Shown: positions 21,515 through 30,996, counted from the first letter of the stretch. The stretch is 64,000 nt of DNA from Eubacterium sp. (GCA_017480495.1 JAFVAQ010000003.1:118543-182542), one strand, 5' to 3'. Numbers and translations: made by a program. Notes: generated from the sequence alone by a model not told the origin.

Positions 21515-23311
21515 CTACTCGACATCCTGAAGCGCATCGTAATTCTCTTCACCAGTTCTGATCTTAACAACTCTGCTGACTGGATATACGAAGATCTTTC
21601 CATCTCCAATTTTACCTGTGTAGAGTGTCTTCTTAGCGGTTTCGATTACACTTTCAACTGGAATCTTGCTGACTACAACCTCCAGCTTGATCTTAGGAAG
21701 AAGTGTTACATCCATCTCAACTCCACGGTATCTCTCGCCAGCACCCTTCTGGATACCACATCCACTAACCTGTGTAACTGTGATACCAGTAACACCGAGG
21801 TTGTTCAGTGCTTTCTTGATCTTGTCGTAACGTGAAAGCTTTGTGATAATTACGACCTTATTAATTCCTGTATCAACTGGTACGCCAGCACCTGCCATGT
21901 CTGCTACTGTATTAACAACCGGCACAGAAGCATTTTTCTCTGCTTCACTAGCGGAGTCATAATCTTTATTTTCAAGGCTTGTGTTCTCGAAGTCGCCCTT
22001 GCCAAGACTTGTGTTCTCGTTCTCAAGCATACCAGCGTTTGACATATCGATGATTGAAAATCCTGAGTATGCAGATGCAAGACCATGCTCTGTCGAATCA
22101 AGTCCTTCCAGCTCTTCCTCCTCCGAAACTCTAAGTCCGAAGATTACCTTGATGATTGCGAAAACGATTATCATTCCAACTGCAGCCCAGGTTGCCACTG
22201 TAACGAAACCAAGTAACTGAAGTCCTAACTGATGGAATCCACCACCATAGAAAAGTCCTACAACACTGTCATTTCCAGGAGCTGATGTTGTTGCAAAAAG
22301 TCCAGTTGCGATTGTTCCCCAGATACCGTTCATCATGTGAACTGCAACGGCACCAACTGGGTCATCGATGTGAAGCCTGAAGTCGAGAAGCCATACACCG
22401 AAGCAAACAAGAAGTCCTGAAACAGCACCGATTACTATTGCACCAAATGCATCTGTTACGTCACAAGGAGCTGTGATTGCTACAAGACCTGCGAGTGAAG
22501 CATTTAGACACATTGAAACATCAGGTTTACCATACTTGATCCAAGTAAATATCATACATACAACAGTTGCTACTGAAGGAGCGATTGTTGTTGTTACAAA
22601 TACAGATGCCAGCTGATCCACAGAAGTACAAGCTGCACCGTTGAAACCGTACCATCCAAGCCAGAGGATAAATACACCAAGTGCGCCGACTACTAAGTTG
22701 TGGCCTGGGAAGGCATTTACCTTTGTCACCTTTCCCTTCTCGTCTCTCTCGAACTTACCTATACGAGGGCCAACCATCTTGGCACCTACAAGAGCAGCGA
22801 TACCACCTACCATGTGGATGGCACATGAACCAGCGAAATCATGGAATCCAAGCTGTGATAACCAGCCGCCGCCCCAGATCCAATGCGCCTCAATTGGATA
22901 GATAAGAGCCGAGATTATAGCAGAATATACGCAGTAACTAAGGAACTTAGTTCTCTCTGCCATTGATCCAGAAACGATAGTTGCTGTTGTTGCACAGAAT
23001 ACCAGGTTGAATATAAAGTTCGACCAATCAAAATTCTGGTAGCTTGTGAAAATGTCAAAACCAGGTTTTCCGATGAAGCCAAGCACATCCTCGCCTAAAA
23101 GCAGGCCAAATCCGATCAGGATGAAAACACAGCATCCTATACAGAAATCCATCAGGTTCTTCATAAGTATATTTCCGGCATTCTTCGCTCTGGCGAAACC
23201 TGCCTCAACCATTGCGAATCCTGCCTGCATCCAGAATACCAGAGCGGCTCCGATCAGGAACCATACGGCGAATAGCTCACCGTCTAGTGCATTCATTATT
23301 TCTTCTGTCAT
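21515..23311 (-). CDS. amt: Ammonium transporter fused to a C-terminal PII (GlnK) domain
   Basis: The protein has 598 residues. Residues 1-420 or so are a complete Amt channel with many membrane segments (AGFAMVEAGFARAKNAGN, GSCAIHMVGGIAALVGA, HMMNGIWGTIATGLF). A flexible acidic linker follows. The last 115 residues are a PII signal protein with the T-loop pattern GAGERYRGVEMDV. Free GlnK proteins gate Amt channels according to nitrogen status and nucleotide binding; fusion would make this control intramolecular. It lies downstream of glnN with its own attenuator leader. Ribosome binding site AAAGGAGGG. Confidence 0.95.
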   Translation of the reverse strand: MTEEIMNALDGELFAVWFLIGAALVFWMQAGFAMVEAGFARAKNAGNILMKNLMDFCIGCCVFILIGFGLLLGEDVLGFIGKPGFDIFTSYQNFDWSNFIFNLVFCATTATIVSGSMAERTKFLSYCVYSAIISALIYPIEAHWIWGGGWLSQLGFHDFAGSCAIHMVGGIAALVGAKMVGPRIGKFERDEKGKVTKVNAFPGHNLVVGALGVFILWLGWYGFNGAACTSVDQLASVFVTTTIAPSVATVVCMIFTWIKYGKPDVSMCLNASLAGLVAITAPCDVTDAFGAIVIGAVSGLLVCFGVWLLDFRLHIDDPVGAVAVHMMNGIWGTIATGLFATTSAPGNDSVVGLFYGGGFHQLGLQLLGFVTVATWAAVGMIIVFAIIKVIFGLRVSEEEELEGLDSTEHGLASAYSGFSIIDMSNAGMLENENTSLGKGDFENTSLENKDYDSASEAEKNASVPVVNTVADMAGAGVPVDTGINKVVIITKLSRYDKIKKALNNLGVTGITVTQVSGCGIQKGAGERYRGVEMDVTLLPKIKLEVVVSKIPVESVIETAKKTLYTGKIGDGKIFVYPVSRVVKIRTGEENYDALQDVE

Positions 23312-23359
23312 AATTAATCCCTCCTTTAAATAGAGTCTCGTAAAATATCTATATAAAAA

Positions 23360-23408
23360 GGCGTCCTAGATTGAATGTTTTTTCATCAATCCAGAACGCC
23401 CTTGTTCT
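23360..23408 (-). promoter_or_regulatory. amt attenuator leader with ANTAR-type hairpin
   Basis: The minus-strand transcript contains AGAAC-AAGGGC-GTTCT (23393-23408), a perfect 5-bp stem with a six-base loop having A1 and G4. It overlaps the 5' arm of a terminator (23384-23400 with 23360-23377, then TTTTT). The arrangement is the same as in the gltD and glnN leaders. No clean promoter was found just upstream; a dispersed repeat (23440-23465) occupies that position. Transcription may therefore come from glnN. Confidence 0.75.
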
Positions 23409-23439
23409 TGTTTTTTCAGTTCACATATAATTCACAAAA

Positions 23440-23465
23440 GTTGTCACAGGAACCGTCCCCACTGG
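23440..23465. repeat. Dispersed AACCGTCCC repeat (GTCACA type)
   Basis: Contains GTCACAGGAACCGTCCCC and ACTGG. It lies immediately upstream of the amt leader, where a promoter would be expected. Confidence 0.8.
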
Positions 23466-23475
23466 CCCCACTGGC

Positions 23476-25575
23476 CTAGTTCACGCTGAACAGGAGTTGG
23501 CCGTAGCTTGGGAATGGCCAATCTCTCTGTGATGTAAGCATTTCTGCTTCATCAACATACTTACGAAGTTCTTCCATAGCTGGAAGCATTTCGTCTCTTA
23601 CAAATGCTGATGATTCGAAAATGTCATCCAGTGTCTTAAACTTAGCTAAGATATTCTCAAGGGACTTAACGGAATCAAGGATGTGATCCGTCAGCTCTGA
23701 TAATCTCTCCATAGTTGAAACCTCGTAGTTGCATTTAACCTTATCACTAACCTGTCTCATAAGTGATGTTGTCTCAGCAAGTCTAAAGAGGTATCTCTCT
23801 ATAGCAGGCAGATAATTCTTACGAACCATATCTACCATTGTATTTCCTTCGATATTTACTGTCTTCACATAGTTCTCGAGCATGATCTCGCATCTTGACT
23901 GAAGCTCAACCTCTGTAAATACCTTGTGCTCGATAAGCATCTTCTTGTTCTTCTCATCCAGGAGGTGTGGCATAGCATCTGCAGTAGTCTTAAGATTTGA
24001 TAGGCCTCTTACCTCAGTTGCTTCCTTAACCCACTCATCACCGTATCCGTTACCATCGAAGAGGATTCTCTGATGCTCTGTGATAACTCTCTTGATGAGC
24101 TCATGAAGTGAAGTTTCGAAATCAGCAGCGCCTTCGAGCTCATCTGCATACTGCTTCAGGCTCTCTGCTACTGCTGCATTTAACATGATGTTGCAGCAAG
24201 CGATACTGTTAGCAGAACCCAGCGATCTGAACTCAAACTTATTACCCGTAAATGCGAATGGTGAAGTTCTGTTACGATCTGTTGTGTCACGGCTGAAGCT
24301 TGGGATTGAATGAACGCCGAGCTTCATTACTACATTTTCAGTTCCCTCATAAGGTCTATCCTCTCTGATAGCATCCAGGATGGCTGAAAGCTCATCGCCC
24401 AGGAAGATAGAAATGATAGCTGGAGGAGCTTCATTTGCACCAAGTCTGTGATCATTTCCGGCTGTTGCAACAGACAGTCTGAGAAGATCTTGATAATCAT
24501 CAACTGCCTGAATTACTGCGCAAAGGAACAGGAGGAATTGAGCATTTTCATAAGGTGTCTTACCAGGTGACAGAAGGTTTATACCTGTGTCTGTTCCAAT
24601 CGACCAGTTGTTATGCTTACCTGATCCGTTAACGCCTGCAAATGGCTTCTCATGCAAGAGACATACGAGGCCATGTCTTGTAGCAACCTTCTTCATTATC
24701 TCCATTGTCAGCTGATTTGAATCAGTTGCAACATTGGTTGTGGAGTAGATAGGTGCAAGCTCGTGCTGCGCAGGAGCAACTTCGTTATGCTCTGTCTTTG
24801 CGAGGATTCCAAGCTTCCAAAGCTCTTGGTTCAGGTCCTCCATATATTCATTAACTCGAGGCTTGATAACTCCGAAGTAGTGATCGTCCATTTCCTGTCC
24901 TCTTGGTGGCATAGCACCGAAGAGTGTTCTACCTGTGTACTTGAGGTCTGGGCGTTTGTTCCACATTTCCTGATCTACAAGGAAATATTCCTGCTCAGGT
25001 CCTACGCTTGTTCTTACGTAGTTTGTTTCAGTTCCGAAAAGCTTCAGAACTCTCTTTGCTTGGCGGTTGATGGCCTGCATCGAACGAAGCAGTGGAGTTT
25101 TCTTATCAAGTGCCTCTCCTGAGTAAGAGCAAAATGCTGTTGGTATGCAAAGTGTGTGATCCTTGATGAAGGCATATGATGTTGGGTCCCACGCTGTATA
25201 ACCTCTTGCCTCGAAGGTAGCTCTGATTCCTCCGGATGGGAAGGATGAAGCATCAGGCTCACCCTTGATAAGTTCCTTACCTGAGAACTCCATCATGACT
25301 CCGCCGTCAGGTGTTGGGGAAATGAAACTGTCATGCTTCTCAGCTGTAACACCTGTAAGTGGCTGGAACCAATGAGTGAAGTGTGTTGCTCCATTTTCCA
25401 GAGCCCAGCTCTTCATCTCCTTAGCAACTGCATCAGCAACTGTTTCATCGAGTCTTACATTTTCATCGATGGTCTTCTTCAGTGATGCATACACCTCAGG
25501 TGAAAGCCTCTCCTTCATAACCTTGTCATTGAAAACAAGTGATCCAAATAGTTCTGGTACATTAAGTTTTTCCAT
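23476..25575 (-). CDS. glnN: Glutamine synthetase type III
   Basis: The protein has 699 residues, typical of the large GSIII class of Bacteroides and Clostridia. Visible signatures include [58 protein letters not shown] and [19 protein letters not shown]. It forms glutamine from glutamate, ammonia and ATP. AAAGGAG precedes the ATG. It is transcribed from a strong promoter through an attenuator leader, and amt-PII follows it, pairing uptake with assimilation. Confidence 0.96.
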   Translation of the reverse strand: MEKLNVPELFGSLVFNDKVMKERLSPEVYASLKKTIDENVRLDETVADAVAKEMKSWALENGATHFTHWFQPLTGVTAEKHDSFISPTPDGGVMMEFSGKELIKGEPDASSFPSGGIRATFEARGYTAWDPTSYAFIKDHTLCIPTAFCSYSGEALDKKTPLLRSMQAINRQAKRVLKLFGTETNYVRTSVGPEQEYFLVDQEMWNKRPDLKYTGRTLFGAMPPRGQEMDDHYFGVIKPRVNEYMEDLNQELWKLGILAKTEHNEVAPAQHELAPIYSTTNVATDSNQLTMEIMKKVATRHGLVCLLHEKPFAGVNGSGKHNNWSIGTDTGINLLSPGKTPYENAQFLLFLCAVIQAVDDYQDLLRLSVATAGNDHRLGANEAPPAIISIFLGDELSAILDAIREDRPYEGTENVVMKLGVHSIPSFSRDTTDRNRTSPFAFTGNKFEFRSLGSANSIACCNIMLNAAVAESLKQYADELEGAADFETSLHELIKRVITEHQRILFDGNGYGDEWVKEATEVRGLSNLKTTADAMPHLLDEKNKKMLIEHKVFTEVELQSRCEIMLENYVKTVNIEGNTMVDMVRKNYLPAIERYLFRLAETTSLMRQVSDKVKCNYEVSTMERLSELTDHILDSVKSLENILAKFKTLDDIFESSAFVRDEMLPAMEELRKYVDEAEMLTSQRDWPFPSYGQLLFSVN

Positions 25576-25610
25576 AGCATTTTTCTCCTTTGTATTCTTG
25601 ATAAAAAAGA

Positions 25611-25706
25611 AAAAGCGCCCTAGAGATTTATTCTCTAAGACGCCATTGCCTTTTCGTTTTATGCTTTTATGTTTTCACATTATACTCGCCATTTTTCATT
25701 TGTCAA
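25611..25706 (-). promoter_or_regulatory. glnN promoter and attenuator leader with ANTAR-type hairpin
   Basis: A consensus promoter is present: TTGACA (25701-25706), a 16-base spacer, TATAAT (25679-25684). The leader then has AAGGC-AATGGC-GTCTT (25637-25652), a 5-bp hairpin whose six-base loop has A1 and G4. Its 3' half belongs to a 12-bp terminator stem (25632-25643 with 25615-25626) followed by TTTTT. The loop is identical to that of the gltD leader. The first hairpin of a typical ANTAR pair was not found. Confidence 0.78.
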
Positions 25707-25741
25707 CACTTTTTTTCACTAAAGTGATAAAGTGAGTTTAT

Positions 25742-25776
25742 AGTGAGTAAATAAGAACCGTCCCTATATACTCACT
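25742..25776. repeat. Dispersed AACCGTCCC repeat (ACTCAT type)
   Basis: AGTGAGTA and TACTCACT form 8-bp arms around AGAACCGTCCC. Confidence 0.8.
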
Positions 25777-25862
25777 ATTTAATATAACATAAATCCAAAA
25801 GCCTAGTCAGGCTTTAATTATTGTGTATCTTTTCTTTAAGTGCACCATTAACTGATGACATC

Positions 25863-26453
25863 TTAGGAGTTGTTGTCTTTGTCACCGTATTGGGTATCAT
25901 CTTCAATATCCTTGATCTTTCGCGCTGGGACACCGCCCACCAGACAATTATCAGGAATATCCTCCGTGACAACAGCGCCCGCAGCAACGACAACATTGTT
26001 GCCTATGGTAACACCTGGAAGTATAGTAACATTTCCGCCAATCCACACATCATTACCGATATGAACAGGCTTCGCAAATGCCATATGTTTTCTCCTGCTC
26101 ATTGGCGAAAGTGAATGACCAACTGTTGTGATAAGTGTATGGGGTCCTATCATTACATTATCCCCGATATAAACCTCACGAATATCTAATATGGTCAGAT
26201 TATGATTTCCTGTAAAGTTATTACCGATATGAATCTTCTGCCCGTTGTCACAATTAAAGGTCTTCGCGATCCACACCTTCTCTCCGACACTGCCGAGCAT
26301 GGCTTTCAGTTGTTCATACTGTGCCTCAAAGTCAGTATCATCTATATCATTAAACTTTCTACATTGGTTAAGTGCATTCACTTTTCTTGCTATAGCATCA
26401 GGATCATCGTAACAATACTCCAGACCTGCCTCAAGCTTTTCTATCTCTGTCAT
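25863..26453 (-). CDS. Maltose/galactoside-type sugar O-acetyltransferase
   Basis: The protein has 196 residues. An N-terminal Maa/LacA helix region (LEAGLEYCYDDPDAIARK) is followed by a left-handed beta-helix of hexapeptide repeats (VYIGDNVMIGPH, VWIGGNVTILPGVTIGNN). The likely catalytic His is in TTVGHSLSP. It would acetylate a free sugar with acetyl-CoA in the cytoplasm. GAAGGAGG precedes the ATG. A second, divergent relative is at 48304. It is a single-gene unit with no obvious link to neighbours. Confidence 0.9.
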   Translation of the reverse strand: MTEIEKLEAGLEYCYDDPDAIARKVNALNQCRKFNDIDDTDFEAQYEQLKAMLGSVGEKVWIAKTFNCDNGQKIHIGNNFTGNHNLTILDIREVYIGDNVMIGPHTLITTVGHSLSPMSRRKHMAFAKPVHIGNDVWIGGNVTILPGVTIGNNVVVAAGAVVTEDIPDNCLVGGVPARKIKDIEDDTQYGDKDNNS

Positions 26454-26535
26454 TTTGTTCCTCCTTCGTAATCATTTAATTATTCGCTAAAATCAATCAA
26501 CAGTAAGGCTTCCTTTTTATTATCGTTCATATCTT

Positions 26536-27846
26536 TTAAGAATTGGATAACATATTACTTGTATTCAGATTTATCACTTTAGCTAGTTTAGAATATGTTT
26601 CTTCTCTAACTCCCACTTGTTCAAAATACTTTTCTATGTCATCTAAAACCTTAATTATATCATTTATAATCTTTTTACACTTCGAAGAGGCAATCCCCAT
26701 ATTCTTTCCTGCAGAAATCAAATCATTATATGTAATTTTTTCACTCTTTCCGTTAACTAGCATCTGATGCGCTTTTAACCATCTATTATTTAGATTATAA
26801 GAAAATGTAATATCATAAGCTGGTGACAATCTCCACTCACCCATTTTGTTCATAAGAAAAGATATGTTTTTCACATGATCATCCTGATTTACAAAAATCA
26901 CATTAAATACCATTCTTCTATATAACTGCTCGACATCACTCATCGATGAGTTAAGTAACCTTATAACTTCAGCAGCTTGCTCATAACTGCATTGCCCAGG
27001 ATAGTTGTAATCAATATGAGTAAGTGCACCTAATGTCTGCATATGTATTTTTTGATTTTCTACCCTATCAAATCGTTTGGTCATAAAATGGTGTCGGCCA
27101 TTCTCTTCCAGAATTTTACATTTCTCCATATAGATTCCTGCTGCTTTAGCCATCAGATAATAAGCATATTCGATCAATGTATATTCCACAGAATCCTTAA
27201 GATTATGATCGCCATTCCTCTTTACTCCATCAAATTTAATAAGCCAATATTCGAAGCCATTTCCTGCATCTATCTGACCACTTTTTATCTCGGAAGTCTC
27301 CTCATTTACAGCTATCAATGCTTTGGCTCTGGCCCCACCTGCAGATGTTCCCAGTTGAACTAATTGACTATATCCAATTTGCTCATCCACGCTTAGTTTT
27401 TTACTCTCTTTATCAGATAATACTTTAGATGCAAACTCAACCATCTTATCAATATTTACATTCTCCTCTGCTACGCTTTTAGGTCCGGAAACCGGTCTAT
27501 ATTCCAAAGCTCCCATACCACGAACCCCAGTATAACAAAGCCTATCGATAGTATTAAAATCATCAAGAGAATGTCCTTGTTCCATAAGCCATCGTTCAAT
27601 AACCCGATTACCAAACTTATCAGGAAGTGAATCTGCTATTAATCCTGGTGCTCCATGAAAGGCATCTCCGGAAAGGTCGGGAAATTCATAAACTACGTTA
27701 CTAAGGCGCATTTTTATTGGTGATACTTCTATTCCACTACCTATAAAATCTTTATCATATTCAAATGAAACATATGGTTTTCCATCATCCTGGTGAACAA
27801 CACCTATACGCGTTCCCCAAAGTATTACTTCCGCAGTATTTATCAT
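26536..27846 (-). CDS. hipA: HipA-family serine/threonine kinase toxin
   Basis: The protein has 436 residues. The N-terminal subdomain (WGTRIGVVHQDDGKPYVSF, FHGAPGLIADSLPDKFGN) precedes the kinase fold. The glycine-rich loop LGTSAGGARAKA carries a serine at the position of the E. coli autophosphorylation site. The catalytic motif is FVNQDDHVKNISF and the metal-binding motif is YDITFSY. HipA kinases phosphorylate a tRNA synthetase and slow growth. Its start overlaps the upstream hipB stop by 4 bases, the usual toxin-antitoxin arrangement. All key residues seem present, so it is probably active. Confidence 0.9.
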   Translation of the reverse strand: MINTAEVILWGTRIGVVHQDDGKPYVSFEYDKDFIGSGIEVSPIKMRLSNVVYEFPDLSGDAFHGAPGLIADSLPDKFGNRVIERWLMEQGHSLDDFNTIDRLCYTGVRGMGALEYRPVSGPKSVAEENVNIDKMVEFASKVLSDKESKKLSVDEQIGYSQLVQLGTSAGGARAKALIAVNEETSEIKSGQIDAGNGFEYWLIKFDGVKRNGDHNLKDSVEYTLIEYAYYLMAKAAGIYMEKCKILEENGRHHFMTKRFDRVENQKIHMQTLGALTHIDYNYPGQCSYEQAAEVIRLLNSSMSDVEQLYRRMVFNVIFVNQDDHVKNISFLMNKMGEWRLSPAYDITFSYNLNNRWLKAHQMLVNGKSEKITYNDLISAGKNMGIASSKCKKIINDIIKVLDDIEKYFEQVGVREETYSKLAKVINLNTSNMLSNS

Positions 27847-28157
27847 TTTTCATCCCCCCATACAAAAGATTCTTTATTACTTTTCTTTTTCTTGGATGCC
27901 CTTTGTCTTTTTTTTTCTGATTCTAAATATGCTGATGGTCTCTTACTCAAATCAGGAACGAGCATATCTAATCGATTATCGAGTTCTAAAGCTCTCAAGA
28001 TTTTATAAAGTGCTGACAAGCTTATATCCTCACCATTTTCAAATCTGGAAATGCTCCTGACCGATAATCCTGACCTATCCGAAAGTTCCTTCTGCGTCAT
28101 AGGATAATTTATTCTATATAATTTTAAACGCTCACTTAATTCTAATAAACCATTCAT
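27843..28157 (-). CDS. hipB: HipB-like helix-turn-helix antitoxin
   Basis: The protein has 104 residues. An XRE-type helix-turn-helix (MTQKELSDRSGLSVRSISRFENG) occupies residues 19-60. The tail is strongly basic (KKRQRASKKKKSNK). It overlaps hipA by 4 bases. It would neutralise HipA and repress the operon through the inverted repeat just upstream. Confidence 0.85.
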   Translation of the reverse strand: MNGLLELSERLKLYRINYPMTQKELSDRSGLSVRSISRFENGEDISLSALYKILRALELDNRLDMLVPDLSKRPSAYLESEKKRQRASKKKKSNKESFVWGDEK

Positions 28158-28208
28158 TCGTCTTCTCCTAAACTAAAATCACACAATTCCAAACATAACA
28201 AACGCAAA

Positions 28209-28275
28209 ATAAATAGACATATATTGCTTACTATAGTTAAGAATATAACATATCACGCAATATATGTCTATTTAT
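28209..28275. promoter_or_regulatory. hipBA operator: perfect 19-bp inverted repeat
   Basis: ATAAATAGACATATATTGC (28209-28227) is repeated inverted without mismatch at 28257-28275, with 29 bases between. The interval and arms include promoter-like TTGCGT and TATAGT on the minus strand. Two HipB dimers binding about six helical turns apart would fit the known looping or wrapping mode of HipB. Confidence 0.7.
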
Positions 28276-28351
28276 TATATGTGGAATTTTAAAAACTCCA
28301 TTTTGCTATTTAAGGCTTTCCAGCACCGTGATATTCTTTTCATAATTAGTC

Positions 28352-28672
28352 CTACCCTAGCGCCACGTCCAACACCATCATGAGAGTAAATCCTACAGAG
28401 AATAAAAGCACGCCTACATTTGAATGCTCCCCCTCTGACATTTCCGGCATCAGTTCCTCGACCACTACATATATCATTGCGCCTGCTGCAAAAGCCAGCA
28501 AATACGGAAGAGCAATTCCTATTATATGTGAAGCAAGTATTGTAATAAATGCGGTGTGATAGCCTTCCGGTAATAAATTAATAAAATCGTCACAGGCCGC
28601 TTTCTTCGCAGCAGCTACTACTTCCTCGTGAGTTGCATTTTCTTTCAAGTAACTTGTAAACAAAATATACAA
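28352..28672 (-). pseudogene. C-terminal remnant of a ZIP-family metal transporter
   Basis: The last 60 residues (LPYLLAFAAGAMIYVVVEELMPEM, HSNVGVLLFSVGFTLMMVLDVALG) are a typical ZIP C-terminus with its metal-site motif. A full ZIP has about 260 residues. Here the first 150 or so are missing, and the frame begins with an unrelated-looking stretch (MYILFTSYLKENATHEEV). No ribosome binding site is evident. I read it as a decayed gene. Confidence 0.7.
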
Positions 28673-28744
28673 TGGTAAGATTAAACAATCACATGATCAG
28701 CGCATCCACACTGACTGGTCTTCAACAAGTTTCTAGCAACTTCT

Positions 28745-29683
28745 TTATTCAGAAACATACTCATACTCACCATCTAAGCCTTCGAAAGAATCTTCATTCC
28801 CTGGCTCAGGCGTTGCTTTTACACTAATCTTGCTACCTTTAGCCTCAATAATCACCGATCCTTCCCCATCTACCTTCCATGTATACTGGTTATCAGCTGT
28901 TTCTATCAAAAAGCCAGAAAGATTACAAACTATGGTTGCATCTCCTCTATCTTGGATTTCTCTTACTACCATCATAGTACAGCCAAATGATTCCCCATCC
29001 TGATATGATATTTCAATAGTTTTATTGTAAATAAAATCCCCACTATTTGTAACACTTGTATATTTACCAACTCTCAACTCTTCTGCTGGCGCATCAGCCA
29101 TGCTATCATAATTATCTATTGTTATTTTTTTTGCAGTTATACAAGGATCCATTTTAGTACTTCCAGATATAGCCTCATATTCGAATAATCCATAATAATC
29201 TCCATAGACTGTCAACTGATCATTTTCTAGTATTCTTACATCTATAACATCATCCGTATACAAAACTATTAATGATTTAAAATCATTATCATCTCCAAGA
29301 TTTAATTGAACAAGTTTATTTTTATCATCTTCAATTACCGAGACAACAGTTCCAGAATATTTAAGTTTCAAACCTATATAATCATCTGGTTTTCTATTTA
29401 TACTATCATAGTCTATATCGGTTCTATAATCACTCTCTTTAAAACCCTCTTCATCATTATCACTCTGACTATTATTATCTTGTACTTCTGTTATGTCTTC
29501 TGTAGTTGTTTCTGTAGTTTCCAGTTTAGTGGATTCTGTATTAGTTGTTACTTCTGTTGTATCATCTGTTTTTTCCACCGCAACCCCTTGTTTTTTTCCA
29601 CATGATACTAAAACCACAATCATTAATACAGTTACAACAAAAACAATAATCGTTTTATATCCTTTACTCAATACATCATTCAT
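28745..29683 (-). CDS. Lipoprotein with OB-fold-like domain
   Basis: The protein has 312 residues. The signal peptide ends in a lipobox VLVSCG at about residue 28. A Thr-rich linker (TTEVTTNTESTKLETTETTT) is followed by a domain of the bacterial tRNA_anti-like OB type (DDYIGLKLKYSGTVVSV, IVLYTDDVIDVRILENDQLTVYGDY). The last 100 residues are unassigned beta-rich sequence. It begins 14 bases after the stop of the zinc-ribbon membrane protein and so shares its operon. It probably sits on the outer face of the membrane. Confidence 0.75.
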   Translation of the reverse strand: MNDVLSKGYKTIIVFVVTVLMIVVLVSCGKKQGVAVEKTDDTTEVTTNTESTKLETTETTTEDITEVQDNNSQSDNDEEGFKESDYRTDIDYDSINRKPDDYIGLKLKYSGTVVSVIEDDKNKLVQLNLGDDNDFKSLIVLYTDDVIDVRILENDQLTVYGDYYGLFEYEAISGSTKMDPCITAKKITIDNYDSMADAPAEELRVGKYTSVTNSGDFIYNKTIEISYQDGESFGCTMMVVREIQDRGDATIVCNLSGFLIETADNQYTWKVDGEGSVIIEAKGSKISVKATPEPGNEDSFEGLDGEYEYVSE

Positions 29684-29697
29684 TATATTACCTCCAA

Positions 29698-30618
29698 TTA
29701 ATTATTATCTAAAATATTATAAAATACACCTAAGGTTAATGGGTCTGAATACGTTTCATTACTATCTATAAAAGTAATACTAACTGGGGTAACAGAATAT
29801 GTCTCTTCAAATTCTTCATATCTAAACTTAAGAATAACATCATCGCTCTTAGGAGGATAATACCCTTTAACTGTCACATAATATGAACCATCACTTATTT
29901 TCTCAGCATCCCATTTAGGATTTTTAATTCCATTCTTTACCCAATAATCAATATTATGATTATAATTATCAAATTGGATTTCTTTAACTCCCTCAACCGG
30001 ATAATAATTAATCATATCTGAAACAAATCCGCCTAATATTAATAGTATCAAAAACAAATAAACAAGCGGTCCCCAGAAGAGCTTTTGTTTTTTACTTTTT
30101 ATGTTTTCCTCCGTTAGTTCTTCATTACTTTCTACATCAATTACGCTTGGCTTAGGTAATTTTTCGCCACATCGAGGACAAAACAATGATTGATTAGAAA
30201 CATTACCGCAAGAAGGGCATACAACATTTGTACTTAATGTTTTTCTCCTTTTCATTCTGGTAAAGATACGGCAAATGCAAGTTATTGCAGATAAAAAGCA
30301 AAAAATCCCAATAATAGTAAACCAAAATCCCCCTAGTATAAGAAAAATTATGCCAGCTATTATATATAATGGTGTTTCTATCCAATTAGAAATTTGATCA
30401 AATTTAATTGCAATTTCAGTAAATTTTTCACTATTCCATAACCTCTTAAAGAAACCATTTGGATTATTATTCTTTTTAATGCTAATATTTTGAGCGCTAT
30501 TATTTCCCATGTTCACTTGAGATTTATCAACCTGCATATATCCAGCGTTTGGTTCACCACAATAAGGACAAAACTTATCTGCTGGATAAATTAGATTATT
30601 ACATTTAATACATCGCAT
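29698..30618 (-). CDS. Membrane protein with two zinc ribbons
   Basis: The protein has 306 residues. Zinc ribbon 1 is MRCIKCNNL with FCPYCGEPN. Two membrane segments follow (PLYIIAGIIFLILGGFWFTI and neighbouring residues). Zinc ribbon 2 is VVCPSCGNV with FCPRCGEKL. A third membrane segment (LVYLFLILLILGGFV) leads to an extracytoplasmic C-terminal domain. Together with the downstream lipoprotein it forms a two-gene surface unit. Function unknown. Confidence 0.75.
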   Translation of the reverse strand: MRCIKCNNLIYPADKFCPYCGEPNAGYMQVDKSQVNMGNNSAQNISIKKNNNPNGFFKRLWNSEKFTEIAIKFDQISNWIETPLYIIAGIIFLILGGFWFTIIGIFCFLSAITCICRIFTRMKRRKTLSTNVVCPSCGNVSNQSLFCPRCGEKLPKPSVIDVESNEELTEENIKSKKQKLFWGPLVYLFLILLILGGFVSDMINYYPVEGVKEIQFDNYNHNIDYWVKNGIKNPKWDAEKISDGSYYVTVKGYYPPKSDDVILKFRYEEFEETYSVTPVSITFIDSNETYSDPLTLGVFYNILDNN

Positions 30619-30660
30619 AATACTTCCCCTTTCTAGATAATAATAAAAACATTATATCAT

Positions 30661-30699
30661 AAACTTCCATTTTGGACACTACAAAACTTCTATTTTGGA
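30661..30699 (+). promoter_or_regulatory. Direct repeats upstream of the small HTH gene
   Basis: AAACTTCYATTTTGGA occurs at 30661-30676 and 30684-30699, a 23-base period. It lies between the divergent zinc-ribbon and HTH genes, so it is a candidate operator for the HTH protein. Confidence 0.5.
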
Positions 30700-30730
30700 T
30701 AAAGTCTATCCCAAAAGGAGGTCTAACGTA

Positions 30731-30973
30731 ATGGAAAGAATCACACAAACAAGATATCCAATTATTGGTAAAAATATTGAACGATTATGCAAGGAAAGGG
30801 AAATAAGATATATAGATGTAATTGCGCAACTTAATATACTTGGCGTAGACTATGTCACGACAGGAGTATTTAGCAAAGTTATACATGGTCATAATAACCC
30901 TTCCGTAGAAATGCTATATGCGCTCACAAAAATATTTAATTGTGATTTTAATGAGTTTTTTAGACTAGATTAA
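30731..30973 (+). CDS. Small XRE-type DNA-binding protein
   Basis: 80 residues from ATG 30731, chosen because AAAGGAGG lies about nine bases upstream. A longer frame from 30695 lacks such a site. The sequence (IGKNIERLCKEREIRYIDVIAQLNI, FSKVIHGHNNPSVEMLYALTKIF) is a helix-turn-helix of the Cro/CI type with nothing else attached. It is divergent from the zinc-ribbon/lipoprotein pair and may regulate it through the direct repeats between them. Confidence 0.75.
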   Translation: MERITQTRYPIIGKNIERLCKEREIRYIDVIAQLNILGVDYVTTGVFSKVIHGHNNPSVEMLYALTKIFNCDFNEFFRLD

Positions 30974-30996
30974 GTTAGAATATGCAAGATAATTTT

